From Dehalococcoidia bacterium SM23_28_2 (GTDB lineage Bacteria > Chloroflexota > Dehalococcoidia > SM23-28-2), in the NCBI GenBank assembly GCA_001303545.1, contig LJUA01000009.1, forward strand, positions 28,900-43,628: DNA of 14,729 nt. Reading direction: 5' to 3'. A program made the translations under genes and the position numbers. Each line of letters starts with the position of its first letter. The stretch's first letter is position 1. Below are positions 1-5,832 of the stretch, piece by piece. Below the pieces are notes generated by a model, which saw only the letters and a list, made by a program, of their open reading frames with translations, ran no database searches and was not told the origin of the DNA.

Positions 1-433
1 TTCCCTGGACCACAACGTCCAGGGCCGGCCGCAGCCGTTCGGGCCCCGTCTGACCGAAGCCGGAGGTGGAGGCATAGATGAGGCGGGGGTTGCGTTTCTG
101 GAGGGTTTCGTAGTCCAGCCCCAGCTTGTCCATAGTGCCCGGCGTGAAATTCTCCATGAGCACGTCGGACACCTCCGCCAGCCGCAGGAGAATGTCCTTG
201 CCTCGTTCCGCCTTCAGGTCAAGGCAGATGCTCTTCTTGCCGCGATTGATGCTGAAGAAGTAACCGCTTTCGCCTTTGATGATCGGGCCGGTGGTGCGGG
301 CCACATCGCCGATGGGCGGCCGCTCCACCTTGATGACCTCCGCTCCCAGGTCGCAGAGGGTCATGCTGGCGAAGGGCCCGGCCAACACCCAGGTGAGATC
401 GAGGACTCTGATCCCTTCCAGGGGCCCCAACAT
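1..433 (-). CDS. CaiB/BaiF family CoA-transferase, N-terminal part (runs off window start)
   Basis: Reading the minus strand from the ATG at 433-431 gives an uninterrupted frame of 144 codons to the window edge. It begins MLGPLEGIRVLDLTWVLAGP and continues with LGAEVIKVERP, FFSINRGKKSICLDL, DVLMENFTPG and LIYASTSGFGQTGP, the typical N-terminal landmarks of class III (CaiB/BaiF) CoA-transferases, which move CoA between acyl-CoA and a free acid. Family members are about 380-410 residues long, so roughly the first third is present. The catalytic aspartate of the family (near residue 169) lies outside the window. A strong ribosome site (GAGGAGGGG, within 440-450) precedes the ATG by a few bases. 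The substrate cannot be told from this fragment. Nearby thiolases and a MaoC hydratase make an acyl-CoA role in fatty or aromatic acid breakdown plausible, but that is inference. Confidence 0.93.
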   Translation of the reverse strand, partial: MLGPLEGIRVLDLTWVLAGPFASMTLCDLGAEVIKVERPPIGDVARTTGPIIKGESGYFFSINRGKKSICLDLKAERGKDILLRLAEVSDVLMENFTPGTMDKLGLDYETLQKRNPRLIYASTSGFGQTGPERLRPALDVVVQG

Positions 434-449
434 CTTCCTTCCCCTCCTC

Positions 450-472
450 GCACAGTGTGGATTACACTGCGC
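450..472. promoter_or_regulatory. Palindrome CAGTGT-N5-ACACTG, candidate operator of the CoA-transferase gene
   Basis: CAGTGT (453-458) and ACACTG (464-469) form a perfect 6-bp inverted repeat around GGATT. After one mismatch the symmetry continues with two more pairs (450-451 with 471-472). It sits on the minus-strand leader, between a possible -10 element (TATCAT, complement of 475-480) and the ribosome site of the CoA-transferase gene. That is where a repressor would block transcription. TetR- or GntR-type regulators of acyl-CoA genes often bind such palindromes, but no regulator gene is seen here, so the role is inferred. Confidence 0.4.
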
Positions 473-579
473 ATATGATAGCAGGGAAAGGGAAGTCACG
501 CCCAGGTCTTCCCTCGGCTTGGAAGGGCCAGGCGGATGAAGGTTAGAGGGAATCTTTGAGGCTGGTGAGCGCCCTGTGG

Positions 580-864
580 CTAGGCCGGAGGCTCTCCCTG
601 AGTGCTAAGGGTGAAACGCGGGCCAGCGGGCGTGTCCTGGCAATCGATGGTGGCCTCTCCCAGAAGCTCACCTATGTCGGTCCCCACCAGCAGAACCTCG
701 GTGTCGCCGCTCTGGACGACCTGGTCGTCCTCACGACGCTCATCGAAGGCAAACTCGAAGCTGTCGCCCCGACTAACCAGCCGCAGGACCTTGGTGGCAC
801 TCTCTTCGTGCCCTTCTTGGATGTCTTTCAGAAGCTGCGCGGCGCGCTCGGTCACTGTGACCAT
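580..864 (-). CDS. HesB/IscA-like fold small protein lacking the cluster-binding cysteines
   Basis: A 94-residue protein starting MVTVTERAAQLLKD. The pattern TERAA..LL, then LRLVSRGDSFEFAFDE, then DTEVLLV, then a C-terminal GPRFTLS resembles the HesB/IscA (A-type iron-sulfur carrier) fold. A-type carriers use three cysteines; this protein has only one (Cys75, in TIDCQD) and lacks the CGCG-type tail. It therefore probably does not carry a cluster in the classical way and belongs to the broad family of degenerate HesB-like proteins of unknown role. The ATG at 864-862 is preferred over one 16 codons upstream because it has a clear ribosome site (AAGGAGA, 871-877) and begins exactly at the fold. 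The longer version would overlap the preceding zinc-ribbon gene. It lies 41 bp downstream of that gene on the same strand and is probably co-transcribed with it. Confidence 0.75.
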   Translation of the reverse strand: MVTVTERAAQLLKDIQEGHEESATKVLRLVSRGDSFEFAFDERREDDQVVQSGDTEVLLVGTDIGELLGEATIDCQDTPAGPRFTLSTQGEPPA

Positions 865-905
865 AGGCAATCTCCTTCCTGTCGCATCATCCTCTTCGGC
901 GTTTA

Positions 906-1217
906 TCACCAACGGGGACGGCTAGCCCTCTGCTTGGCGAAGCAATCGTCACAGTAGACGGGCTTATCCAGCCTCGGTTCGAAGGGGACCTGACAGGGAG
1001 CGCCGCAACTGCTGCACGTGGCATCGTGCATCACGCGCTCGCCGCCGCGGCTGCGGCCGTAGCCGCCGCCCCGCTCGGCGCGCCTGGCCTGACGGCAGGG
1101 TGCGCACCGCTTGGGCTCCTGATACCCTCTGGCAGCGTGGAATTCCTGGTCGGCTGCCGAAAACGTGAACTCAGCGCCGCAATCGACGCAAACTAGAGTC
1201 TTATCCTCAAAGGCCAC
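906..1217 (-). CDS. Two-domain zinc-ribbon protein (CxxC-x24-CxxC plus CxxC-x17-CxxC)
   Basis: A 103-residue protein with two zinc-ribbon modules. The first has Cys10/Cys13 and Cys38/Cys41 around the sequence VCVDCGAEFTF, typical of the small 'probable zinc-ribbon' family. The second has Cys68/Cys71 and Cys89/Cys92 with exactly 17 residues between the pairs, the CxxC-x17-CxxC arrangement, plus an extra Cys75. A basic, glycine-rich linker (RRAERGGGYGRSRGG) joins them and could touch nucleic acid. The start is GTG at 1217-1215, chosen because a near-perfect ribosome site (AAGGAGGT, 1224-1231) sits 6 bases upstream. The family's molecular role is not established; RNA or protein binding is a guess. 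The HesB-like gene follows 41 bp downstream. A sigma70-like promoter lies about 100 bp upstream, and the leader contains a hairpin that could control translation (separate entries). Confidence 0.85.
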   Translation of the reverse strand: MAFEDKTLVCVDCGAEFTFSAADQEFHAARGYQEPKRCAPCRQARRAERGGGYGRSRGGERVMHDATCSSCGAPCQVPFEPRLDKPVYCDDCFAKQRASRPRW

Positions 1218-1262
1218 TCGATGACCTCCTTCGCTAGTCTCGGTTAAGCCTCGGTCATCGAG
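1217..1262 (-). promoter_or_regulatory. Leader stem-loop overlapping the ribosome site and start of the zinc-ribbon gene
   Basis: A perfect 10-bp inverted repeat: 1253-1262 pairs with 1217-1226, leaving a 26-base loop. In the minus-strand transcript the 3' arm includes the last three bases of the AAGGAGGT ribosome site, the spacer and the first base of the GTG start. If it folds, translation start would be hindered, as in RNA thermosensors or protein-controlled leaders. There is no T-run after it, so it is not a terminator. Function is inferred from geometry only. Confidence 0.45.
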
Positions 1263-1323
1263 CGACTTTGCTTTTGGGCTTTGCCCTCGCGGGGTGCCGA
1301 CGCCGGAACGTTAACCTGCATCT

Positions 1324-1352
1324 ATCCTAACACGAGCAATTTCGCCTGGCAA
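1324..1352 (-). promoter_or_regulatory. Sigma70-like promoter for the zinc-ribbon / HesB-like pair
   Basis: On the minus strand: -35 TTGCCA (complement of 1347-1352), a 17-base spacer, and -10 TAGGAT (complement of 1324-1329). It matches five of six -35 and four of six -10 consensus bases. The same TAGGAT -10 occurs upstream of the Fur-family gene at 5304-5309. Transcription would start near 1316, giving a leader of about 100 bases that holds the hairpin at 1217-1262. Confidence 0.55.
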
Positions 1353-1369
1353 GCTATTGGGCTGACAGA

Positions 1370-1384
1370 GGGCTAACCTAGCCC
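1370..1384 (-). other. Short hairpin downstream of the redoxin gene
   Basis: GGGCTA (1370-1375) and TAGCCC (1379-1384) form a perfect 6-bp stem with a 3-base loop, 19 bases past the redoxin stop codon on the minus strand. No T-tract follows, so a factor-independent terminator is doubtful. It may instead stabilise the transcript end. Confidence 0.25.
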
Positions 1385-1402
1385 CTAGTGGTGGCGGGGC
1401 CC

Positions 1403-1903
1403 TCAGCCAGGGCGGACATCGGGGTTGCCGTCGTCGCGTTCGGCTACTACCGCTGGCTGTACCCCCAGATGGACGGCGATCCTCTCGGCGACAGCGTTGA
1501 GGTCGGCCTTGCTGAAGCCATCGCCGCTGAACTGCACCTTACCGTCGGGGCCGATTAGAAAGAGGGTAGGAGTGGCCGGCGGGTCGTAGGCGCAGGAAAC
1601 GGTCCAGCCACCGGCCGGATCGTCCACCAGCAGCGGGAAGTCAGCGCCAAACCTTTGCGCGTAGCTGCGCGAGACATCCTGAGCATCCTGAGAGATGACC
1701 CAGAGCTGCCAGCCCTGGCTGCCGTAGGTCTCCGTCAGGCGGTTAAGGTAGGGCATGGCCAGGTCGCAGACTGGGCAGGTGGTCTTAATGAAGACGGCCA
1801 GCAAGGGCCCCTGTCTCAGAGCGGCGGACAGGGAGTACTGCTTGCCGTCGATGCCGCTGAGGGCAAATTCGGGCGCCTGGGCGCCGACACTGAGCACAGC
1901 CAT
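1403..1903 (-). CDS. TlpA/AhpC-TSA-like thiol redoxin with CPVC active site
   Basis: A 166-residue thioredoxin-fold protein. It opens with the redoxin entry VGAQAPEFALSGIDG, followed by LAVFIKTTCPVCDLAMPYL with the redox pair Cys43-Pro-Val-Cys46. The PATPTLFLIGPDG segment holds the cis-proline that faces the active site. It resembles the TlpA/peroxiredoxin-like (AhpC/TSA) branch, proteins that reduce disulfides or peroxides. There is no signal peptide or membrane anchor, so it should act in the cytoplasm. A third cysteine (in VSCAYDPP) lies near the cis-proline. The ATG at 1903 has a good ribosome site (GGAGGAAG) 5 bases upstream. It is divergent from the CinA-domain gene across a 129-bp gap. 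Which partner reduces it is unknown; no thioredoxin reductase is in the window. Confidence 0.9.
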   Translation of the reverse strand: MAVLSVGAQAPEFALSGIDGKQYSLSAALRQGPLLAVFIKTTCPVCDLAMPYLNRLTETYGSQGWQLWVISQDAQDVSRSYAQRFGADFPLLVDDPAGGWTVSCAYDPPATPTLFLIGPDGKVQFSGDGFSKADLNAVAERIAVHLGVQPAVVAERDDGNPDVRPG

Positions 1904-1962
1904 GTCGCTTCCTCCAGCAATTCAGTTGATTGCCAGCTATTCTTGTTGACGCAGGGCGTGCA

Positions 1963-1968
1963 TATAAT
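1963..1968 (+). promoter_or_regulatory. Perfect -10 element (TATAAT) upstream of the CinA-domain gene
   Basis: TATAAT at 1963-1968 is a perfect -10 hexamer. No good -35 lies 16-18 bases upstream; TTGACG at 1946-1951 is only 11 bases away. It overlaps an in-frame ATG (1967-1969), so that ATG would lie upstream of the transcript start. This supports the downstream TTG at 2033 as the real start. Confidence 0.4.
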
Positions 1969-2032
1969 GCAGTTGTCGCTGGCCATTACCATAAGGCATC
2001 GACTCGATTTGTGCCAAGAGCGGGGGATAGTT

Positions 2033-2509
2033 TTGCTTGAGGAAGAGATCATCGGCCTGCTGGTGGAAAGCGGCAAGACGCTGGCGGTCGCCGAGTCCTG
2101 CACGGGGGGACTCATCGGTCATCGCCTGACCCAGGTGCCGGGCAGCTCGGCCGCCTTTCTGGGCGGCGTGATCGCCTATCACAACTCGGTGAAAGAGAAG
2201 ACCCTGAGGGTGCCGCCCGATGTCCTGGAGCGCGAGGGGGCGGTCAGCGAGGCCACGGCCCTGGCCATGGCCGATGGCGTGCGACGCCTGCTGGGGGCGG
2301 ATGTGGCGCTGGCCGTCACCGGCACTGCCGGCCCAACGGGCGGCACGAAGGACAAGCCGGTGGGGTTGACCTACATCGCCCTGTCGGCGGCGCCAGACGT
2401 GCGCATCTGCGAGAGGCATCTATGGCGAGGCAACCGCCGCCAGAATAAAGACAGCTCGGCTATGGCCGCCCTCTCCTTGTTGCGCCGCCACCTGAAACGA
2501 AGGGTCTAA
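2033..2509 (+). CDS. pncC: Stand-alone CinA C-terminal domain protein (nicotinamide-nucleotide amidase, PncC-like)
   Basis: A 158-residue protein consisting only of the CinA C-terminal domain. It shows the family landmarks in order: TLAVAESCTGGLIG (about residues 16-29), GGVIAYHNSVK (44-54), EGAVSEATALAMADG (68-82), VTGTAGPTGGT (95-105) and DKPVGLTYIAL. In studied members the domain deamidates nicotinamide mononucleotide to nicotinic acid mononucleotide in NAD recycling. The N-terminal MoaB-like/COG1058 domain of full CinA is absent, as in Escherichia coli PncC. The start is placed at TTG 2033 with a GGGGG ribosome-site-like run at 2022-2026. This gives the usual family length and begins right at the domain. 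An in-frame ATG at 1967 is less likely because it overlaps a perfect -10 box. The stop codon ends 2 bp before the stop of the convergent thiolase gene. Confidence 0.88.
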   Translation: MLEEEIIGLLVESGKTLAVAESCTGGLIGHRLTQVPGSSAAFLGGVIAYHNSVKEKTLRVPPDVLEREGAVSEATALAMADGVRRLLGADVALAVTGTAGPTGGTKDKPVGLTYIALSAAPDVRICERHLWRGNRRQNKDSSAMAALSLLRRHLKRRV

Positions 2510-2511
2510 CC

Positions 2512-3696
2512 CTAGGCTGCGCGCTCCACGATCATGGCGATGCCCTGTCCGCCGCCGATGCAGAGGGTAGCCAGGCCACGCTGAGCCTGCCGACGCCGCA
2601 TCTCGTAGAGCAGAGTGGTGAGGATGCGAGCGCCACTGGCGCCGATGGGATGGCCGAGGGCGACGGCACCGCCATTGACGTTCACTCGCTCCCAGTCCCA
2701 GCCCAGCTCTCGTCCCACGGCCAGCGACTGGGAGGCAAAGGCCTCGTTGGCCTCGATGAGGTCGATGTCCTTCAGCTCTAGACCGGACTTGGCCAGCGCC
2801 TTGTGAACGGCGGGTACCGGTCCCATGCCTGTAATGCGAGGCTCCACCCCCGCCGAGGCGTAGGTGCGAATCGAGGCCAGGGGGGTGGTGCCCAGGGCCT
2901 CCGCCTTCTGGCGAGAGGTTACCACCACGGCGGCCGCGCCGTCGTTGATGCCGGAGGCGTTGCCGGCGGTCACCGTGCCATCGGGCTTGAAGGCCGGCTT
3001 CAGAGCGGCCAGCTTCTCGGCGGTGGTATCGGGCCGAATGTGCTCGTCCTTCTCGAAAACCGCAGGCGGGCCCCGTCGCTGAGGCACTTCCACCGGCACT
3101 ACCTCCTCAGCCATGACGCCTGTCTCCCAGGCGCGGGCCGCCTTCTGGTGGCTGGCGGCGGCAAATTCGTCCTGATCCAGGCGTGAGACCTCGAACTCAG
3201 CGGCGATGTTCTCGGCCCACATCCCCATGTGATGGTCCTCGAAGGCGCACCACAGGCCTTCCTCGATCATGCTGTCGATGAGGGTGTCGTGGCCCATACG
3301 ATAGCCAGAGCGGGCCTTGGCCAGCAAGTAGGGGGCACCGTTCATGCTCTCCATGCCCCCGGCCACAATGACCTCGGCGTCACCCAGGGCGACGGCCTGG
3401 GCAGCCAGGGCTACTGTCTTCAGACCGGAGCCGCACACCTTGTTGACGGTGGTGGACGGTATGGTCACGGGTATGCCAGCGGCCATGGCCGCCTGGCGGG
3501 CTGGCCCCTGTCCGACGCCCGCCGACAGGACCATGCCCATGAGTACCTCGTCCACTTGGTCGGGCTGGACGCCCGCGCGCCGCAGAGCCTCGGCGATGAC
3601 CACCGCCCCCAGCTTGACTGCCGGCACCTCCGCCAGGCTGCCGGCGAAGGTGCCCACCGGCGTACGGGCTGCGCTCAGGATCACTACATCGTTCAC
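2512..3696 (-). CDS. Acetyl-CoA acetyltransferase (thiolase)
   Basis: A 394-residue thiolase that condenses two acetyl-CoA, or cleaves 3-ketoacyl-CoA. The nucleophilic cysteine lies in VNKVCGSGLK (Cys88 from the chosen start), the general-base histidine in GGAVALGHPIGASG, and the second cysteine in ATLCIGGGQG. The NEAF motif (IEANEAFASQSL) is also present, so all catalytic elements are intact. I choose GTG at 3696-3694 over an ATG four codons upstream. The ribosome site GGAGGT (3701-3706) overlaps that ATG and lies 4 bases before the GTG, and the protein then starts MNDVVILSAARTPVG, as biosynthetic thiolases do. It is the last gene of the minus-strand group dehydrogenase-cupin-thiolase. Sequence alone does not decide between synthesis and breakdown; long substrate specificity is not indicated. 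Confidence 0.95.
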   Translation of the reverse strand: MNDVVILSAARTPVGTFAGSLAEVPAVKLGAVVIAEALRRAGVQPDQVDEVLMGMVLSAGVGQGPARQAAMAAGIPVTIPSTTVNKVCGSGLKTVALAAQAVALGDAEVIVAGGMESMNGAPYLLAKARSGYRMGHDTLIDSMIEEGLWCAFEDHHMGMWAENIAAEFEVSRLDQDEFAAASHQKAARAWETGVMAEEVVPVEVPQRRGPPAVFEKDEHIRPDTTAEKLAALKPAFKPDGTVTAGNASGINDGAAAVVVTSRQKAEALGTTPLASIRTYASAGVEPRITGMGPVPAVHKALAKSGLELKDIDLIEANEAFASQSLAVGRELGWDWERVNVNGGAVALGHPIGASGARILTTLLYEMRRRQAQRGLATLCIGGGQGIAMIVERAA

Positions 3697-3700
3697 GTTG

Positions 3701-3706
3701 ACCTCC
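3701..3706 (-). promoter_or_regulatory. Ribosome binding site deciding the thiolase start
   Basis: GGAGGT on the minus strand (complement of ACCTCC) lies 4 bases before the GTG at 3696 and overlaps the ATG at 3708-3706. A ribosome bound here cannot use that ATG, and no good site exists upstream of it. Confidence 0.6.
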
Positions 3707-3726
3707 ATCTAGCTCGTATGGACACG

Positions 3727-4047
3727 TCAGTCCCCTTTGCTTCTCGTTTCTTGCCGTTCTATCACGAGCGCTACCGCGCCCTCTGCCGAAGAGGTGCGAT
3801 GTTCCACGCCTTTCGGTACCACTACGCCCTCTCCTGGCCCAAGCTCCACCATCTTCTGACGGGTCTCCACGCGAAGCCTGCCACTGTGACAAAGGAATAG
3901 TTCATCTTGACCGATGTGCCGGTGCCAGTGGAAATCACCCTTCACCAGGCTGCATCGAACTACGTGACCATCTACGTACGCCAGATCGACAGGGGAGAAT
4001 GGTTCGCTGACTGCCTCCAGGGCTTTGTCAACATTGAAGGGCTCCAT
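3727..4047 (-). CDS. Single-domain cupin protein
   Basis: A 106-residue cupin with both classical motifs intact. Motif 1 is G37-x-x-HWHRHIGQDELFLCHSG, giving HxH (His42, His44), Glu49 and Gly56 at the standard spacing. Motif 2 is GEGVVVPKGVEHR, with Pro78, Gly80 and His83. These residues would hold one divalent metal in a small beta-barrel. Small cupins of this type act as isomerases, dioxygenases, regulators or ligand sensors, so the reaction cannot be named. It lies 74 bp after the dehydrogenase gene and about 30 bp before the thiolase start on the same strand, which implies an operon. The ATG at 4047 has a ribosome site GGGGGTGAG. The C-terminal ERQETRSKGD is hydrophilic and not part of the fold. 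There is no signal peptide, so it is cytoplasmic. Confidence 0.88.
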   Translation of the reverse strand: MEPFNVDKALEAVSEPFSPVDLAYVDGHVVRCSLVKGDFHWHRHIGQDELFLCHSGRLRVETRQKMVELGPGEGVVVPKGVEHRTSSAEGAVALVIERQETRSKGD

Positions 4048-4121
4048 CGCTCACCCCCTATACGGATTGCTGCACCGGCACTTGCTCAAGGCGGAAACCA
4101 GAACCGGCCCTGGCGCGTGCC

Positions 4122-5165
4122 CTACGCCTCGGGCACGAGCGCTATCTTGCCCATGACCTCGTTGTTCTCCATCAGCGTCTGGGCCGTGCCCGTTTCCCGC
4201 AGGGGAAATGCGTGGGACACCACTGGCTTGATGTGGCCGCTCTCCATCCAGCGCAGGCCCTCCAGAAGGTCGGTCTTGTTGCCCATATGAGAGCCGAGAA
4301 AGTTCATCTGTTTGTTCCACAGGAAGCGAAGGTCGGTGGGCGCCTCGAAGCCGCTGGTGGCGCCGCAGGTGACCAGGGTTCCTCCCCACTTCAGGCTGGC
4401 CACGCTCTGCGCCCAGGTGGCATTGCCCACGTGCTCGAAAACGACGTCCACTCCCCGGCGGTCGGTGATCTTGCGTATCTCCTCCGATACGTCCTGCTTC
4501 TTGCGGTTTATCAGGTGCTCGGCCCCCAGCTTGCTGCAGAACTCCAGCTTCTCGGCGCTGCTGGCCACGGCGATGGGCCGAGCGCCGAAGACACGGCATA
4601 TCTGGATGGCCATAGTGCCCAGGCCGCCAGCTGCTCCCCATATGAGGACGAGATCGCCCGCCTGAATTCGGGCGCGCCCGACGAGCATTCGCCAGGCGGT
4701 GAGGAGGACGAGAGCCAGGGAGCCTGCTTCCTCCCAGGCCAGCCCCTGGGGCTTGGGCACGATGTTGAAGGCAGGCACCTTGGCGAACTCGGCTTGGCCA
4801 CCGTCGAGGGGGCCCGTCTGGAAGCCCCAGATCTTGTACTGGCGACAGAAGGTATCCTGGCCGTTGGCGCAGAACTGACAGGTGCGGCAGCTCAGGCCTG
4901 GATAGACCAATACCTCGTCGCCAGCCTTGATGTCGGCCACCTCGCTGCCGACCCCTACCACCTCGCCGGCTGCGTCGCTGCCGGAGATGTGGGGCAGGAG
5001 AACTCGCATGCCCGGCAGGCCGCGGCGAGCCCAGATGTCGTTGTAGTTGCAGCCGGACGCCTTGACCTTGATCAGTACATCGTTGGGCCCAAGGCTGGGC
5101 TCGGCCACGTCCTTGTACTGAAGGACATCGACCCCGCCGTGCTCTTCGAAGACCACCGCCTTCAT
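4122..5165 (-). CDS. Zinc-type medium-chain alcohol dehydrogenase / quinone oxidoreductase
   Basis: A 347-residue MDR-superfamily enzyme. The N-terminal catalytic domain has the probable catalytic-zinc cysteine in ASGCNYND (Cys39) and His59 in LPHISGSDAAGEV. The structural zinc lobe is Cys93, Cys96, Cys99 and Cys107 (CRTCQFC then FC). The cofactor-binding Rossmann domain carries WGAAGGLGTMAIQ (about 176-188), followed by ASSAEKLEF, a surface typical of NAD(P)H binding. It should oxidise an alcohol or reduce an enone or enoyl-CoA; the substrate is not determined. The likely proton-relay segment differs from classical ADH (HISGSD rather than HE), as in many quinone-oxidoreductase-like members. 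It is the first gene of the group dehydrogenase-cupin-thiolase. The ATG at 5165 follows a GAAGGGAAAG ribosome site. A weak promoter lies 50-78 bp upstream. Confidence 0.92.
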   Translation of the reverse strand: MKAVVFEEHGGVDVLQYKDVAEPSLGPNDVLIKVKASGCNYNDIWARRGLPGMRVLLPHISGSDAAGEVVGVGSEVADIKAGDEVLVYPGLSCRTCQFCANGQDTFCRQYKIWGFQTGPLDGGQAEFAKVPAFNIVPKPQGLAWEEAGSLALVLLTAWRMLVGRARIQAGDLVLIWGAAGGLGTMAIQICRVFGARPIAVASSAEKLEFCSKLGAEHLINRKKQDVSEEIRKITDRRGVDVVFEHVGNATWAQSVASLKWGGTLVTCGATSGFEAPTDLRFLWNKQMNFLGSHMGNKTDLLEGLRWMESGHIKPVVSHAFPLRETGTAQTLMENNEVMGKIALVPEA

Positions 5166-5214
5166 CGACTTTCCCTTCTAGCTATCGCTGAATCACGCTT
5201 GCCTCACGGGCAGA

Positions 5215-5243
5215 AATATAATTGACGGCAGCTAGCCACGCAA
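5215..5243 (-). promoter_or_regulatory. Possible promoter of the dehydrogenase-cupin-thiolase operon
   Basis: On the minus strand: -35 TTGCGT (complement of 5238-5243), a 17-base spacer, and -10 TATATT (complement of 5215-5220). The -10 matches five of six bases, the -35 only three. It points toward the dehydrogenase start at 5165 and is divergent from the Fur-operon promoter. Confidence 0.35.
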
Positions 5244-5279
5244 GTGTCGGCGGAGAGAAGACATCTCCCCGCATGGCTC

Positions 5280-5309
5280 TTGACACAACGAATCGACTAG
5301 CCGTAGGAT
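5280..5309 (+). promoter_or_regulatory. Sigma70-like promoter of the Fur-family / ECF transporter operon
   Basis: A perfect -35 TTGACA (5280-5285), an 18-base spacer, and -10 TAGGAT (5304-5309). Transcription would start near 5316, about 24 bases before the regulator's ATG. The GTTGCA repeats lie just downstream, where a bound repressor would block it. Confidence 0.6.
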
Positions 5310-5327
5310 AGCCCCGATAGGCAAAAG

Positions 5328-5349
5328 GTTGCAGTTGCAATGAGTTGCA
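5328..5349 (+). promoter_or_regulatory. Three GTTGCA repeats overlapping the regulator start: candidate metalloregulator operator
   Basis: GTTGCA occurs at 5328-5333, 5334-5339 and 5344-5349. The first two also create the inverted repeat TTGCA-GT-TGCAA (5329-5340), and the last two TGCAA-TGAG-TTGCA (5336-5349). This overlapping symmetry covers the region from just after the predicted transcript start to the third codon of the Fur-family gene. Autoregulation is usual for Fur-family metal sensors, so this is a natural operator candidate. It does not match a Fur, Zur or Nur box I can name. Confidence 0.45.
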
Positions 5350-5798
5350 CAATAACACTCCAGCAGAAAGGGTATCGCCTGACGCCCCAGCGGATGATGG
5401 TTCTCGACATCATTCACGACAGCAAGGGGCACATCAGCGCCGAGGAGATCCACCAGAGGGTTCGCCAGCGCTACCCGTTCGTCAACATATCCACCGTCTA
5501 CCGGACCCTCAACCTCCTCAAGAAGCTGCATCTGATAAGCGAAACAGACATGGGCGAGGGCTACGTGCGCTACGAGCTGTTGGAGAGAGGCCGCCACCAT
5601 CACCTGGTCTGTCGCCGGTGCGGCCAAAGCTTCGCCTTCGAGCACGAGAGCCTCAAGCCCTTGCAGGCTCGCTTGCTGAAGGAGTACGGGTTCGCTGCCG
5701 ACCTTGACCATTTCGCCATCTTCGGCCTGTGCCAGCGATGTCGCCCGGCGGAGGGAAAGGCCGGCGCTAGAGAGGAGAGCCAACGTGGCGATGATTGA
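5340..5798 (+). CDS. Fur-family metal-dependent transcriptional regulator
   Basis: A 152-residue Fur-superfamily repressor. The winged-helix DNA-binding half includes GYRLTPQRMMVLDII and the recognition-helix sequence ISTVYRTLNLL (about 50-60). The dimerisation half holds the metal-rich segment GRHHHLVCRRCG (His86-88, Cys91, Cys94), then Glu101/His102 and LDHFAIFGLCQRC (His124, Cys131, Cys134). Two CxxC pairs form the structural zinc site. The histidines are available for a sensory site that could read Fe, Zn, Ni or Co. The next four genes are a cobalt/nickel-type importer, so a Nur-, Zur- or cobalt-sensing role is more likely than iron sensing. ATG 5340 is the only start that preserves the N-terminal helix, although its ribosome site is weak. 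The tail after Cys134 (about 18 polar residues) is not conserved. Its end overlaps an alternative upstream start of cbiM. Confidence 0.93.
   Translation: MSCTITLQQKGYRLTPQRMMVLDIIHDSKGHISAEEIHQRVRQRYPFVNISTVYRTLNLLKKLHLISETDMGEGYVRYELLERGRHHHLVCRRCGQSFAFEHESLKPLQARLLKEYGFAADLDHFAIFGLCQRCRPAEGKAGAREESQRGDD
5771..5777 (+). promoter_or_regulatory. Strong ribosome site inside the end of the regulator gene, 7 bases before GTG 5785
   Basis: AGAGGAG at 5771-5777 is ideally spaced from a GTG at 5785 in the cbiM frame. Use of it would add 16 residues before the family's conserved MHIPDG start. The weaker GAGG at 5821-5824 serves the ATG at 5833. Confidence 0.5.
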
Positions 5799-5832
5799 CC
5801 CGGCGAGCCTGGAGTCCATTGAGGCCCCGGCC

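Noticed and set aside
276..539. Plus-strand open frame over the CoA-transferase N-terminus
   Set aside because: The minus-strand CaiB/BaiF sequence is clear; this frame has no family features.
1946..1968. TTGACG ... TATAAT as a complete promoter before the CinA-domain gene
   Set aside because: The spacer is only 11 bases, too short for sigma70; only the -10 is reported.
4212..5225. Long plus-strand open frame opposite the dehydrogenase gene
   Set aside because: It mirrors a well-recognised MDR enzyme on the other strand, shows no family motif and has no ribosome site; long antisense frames are expected at this GC content.
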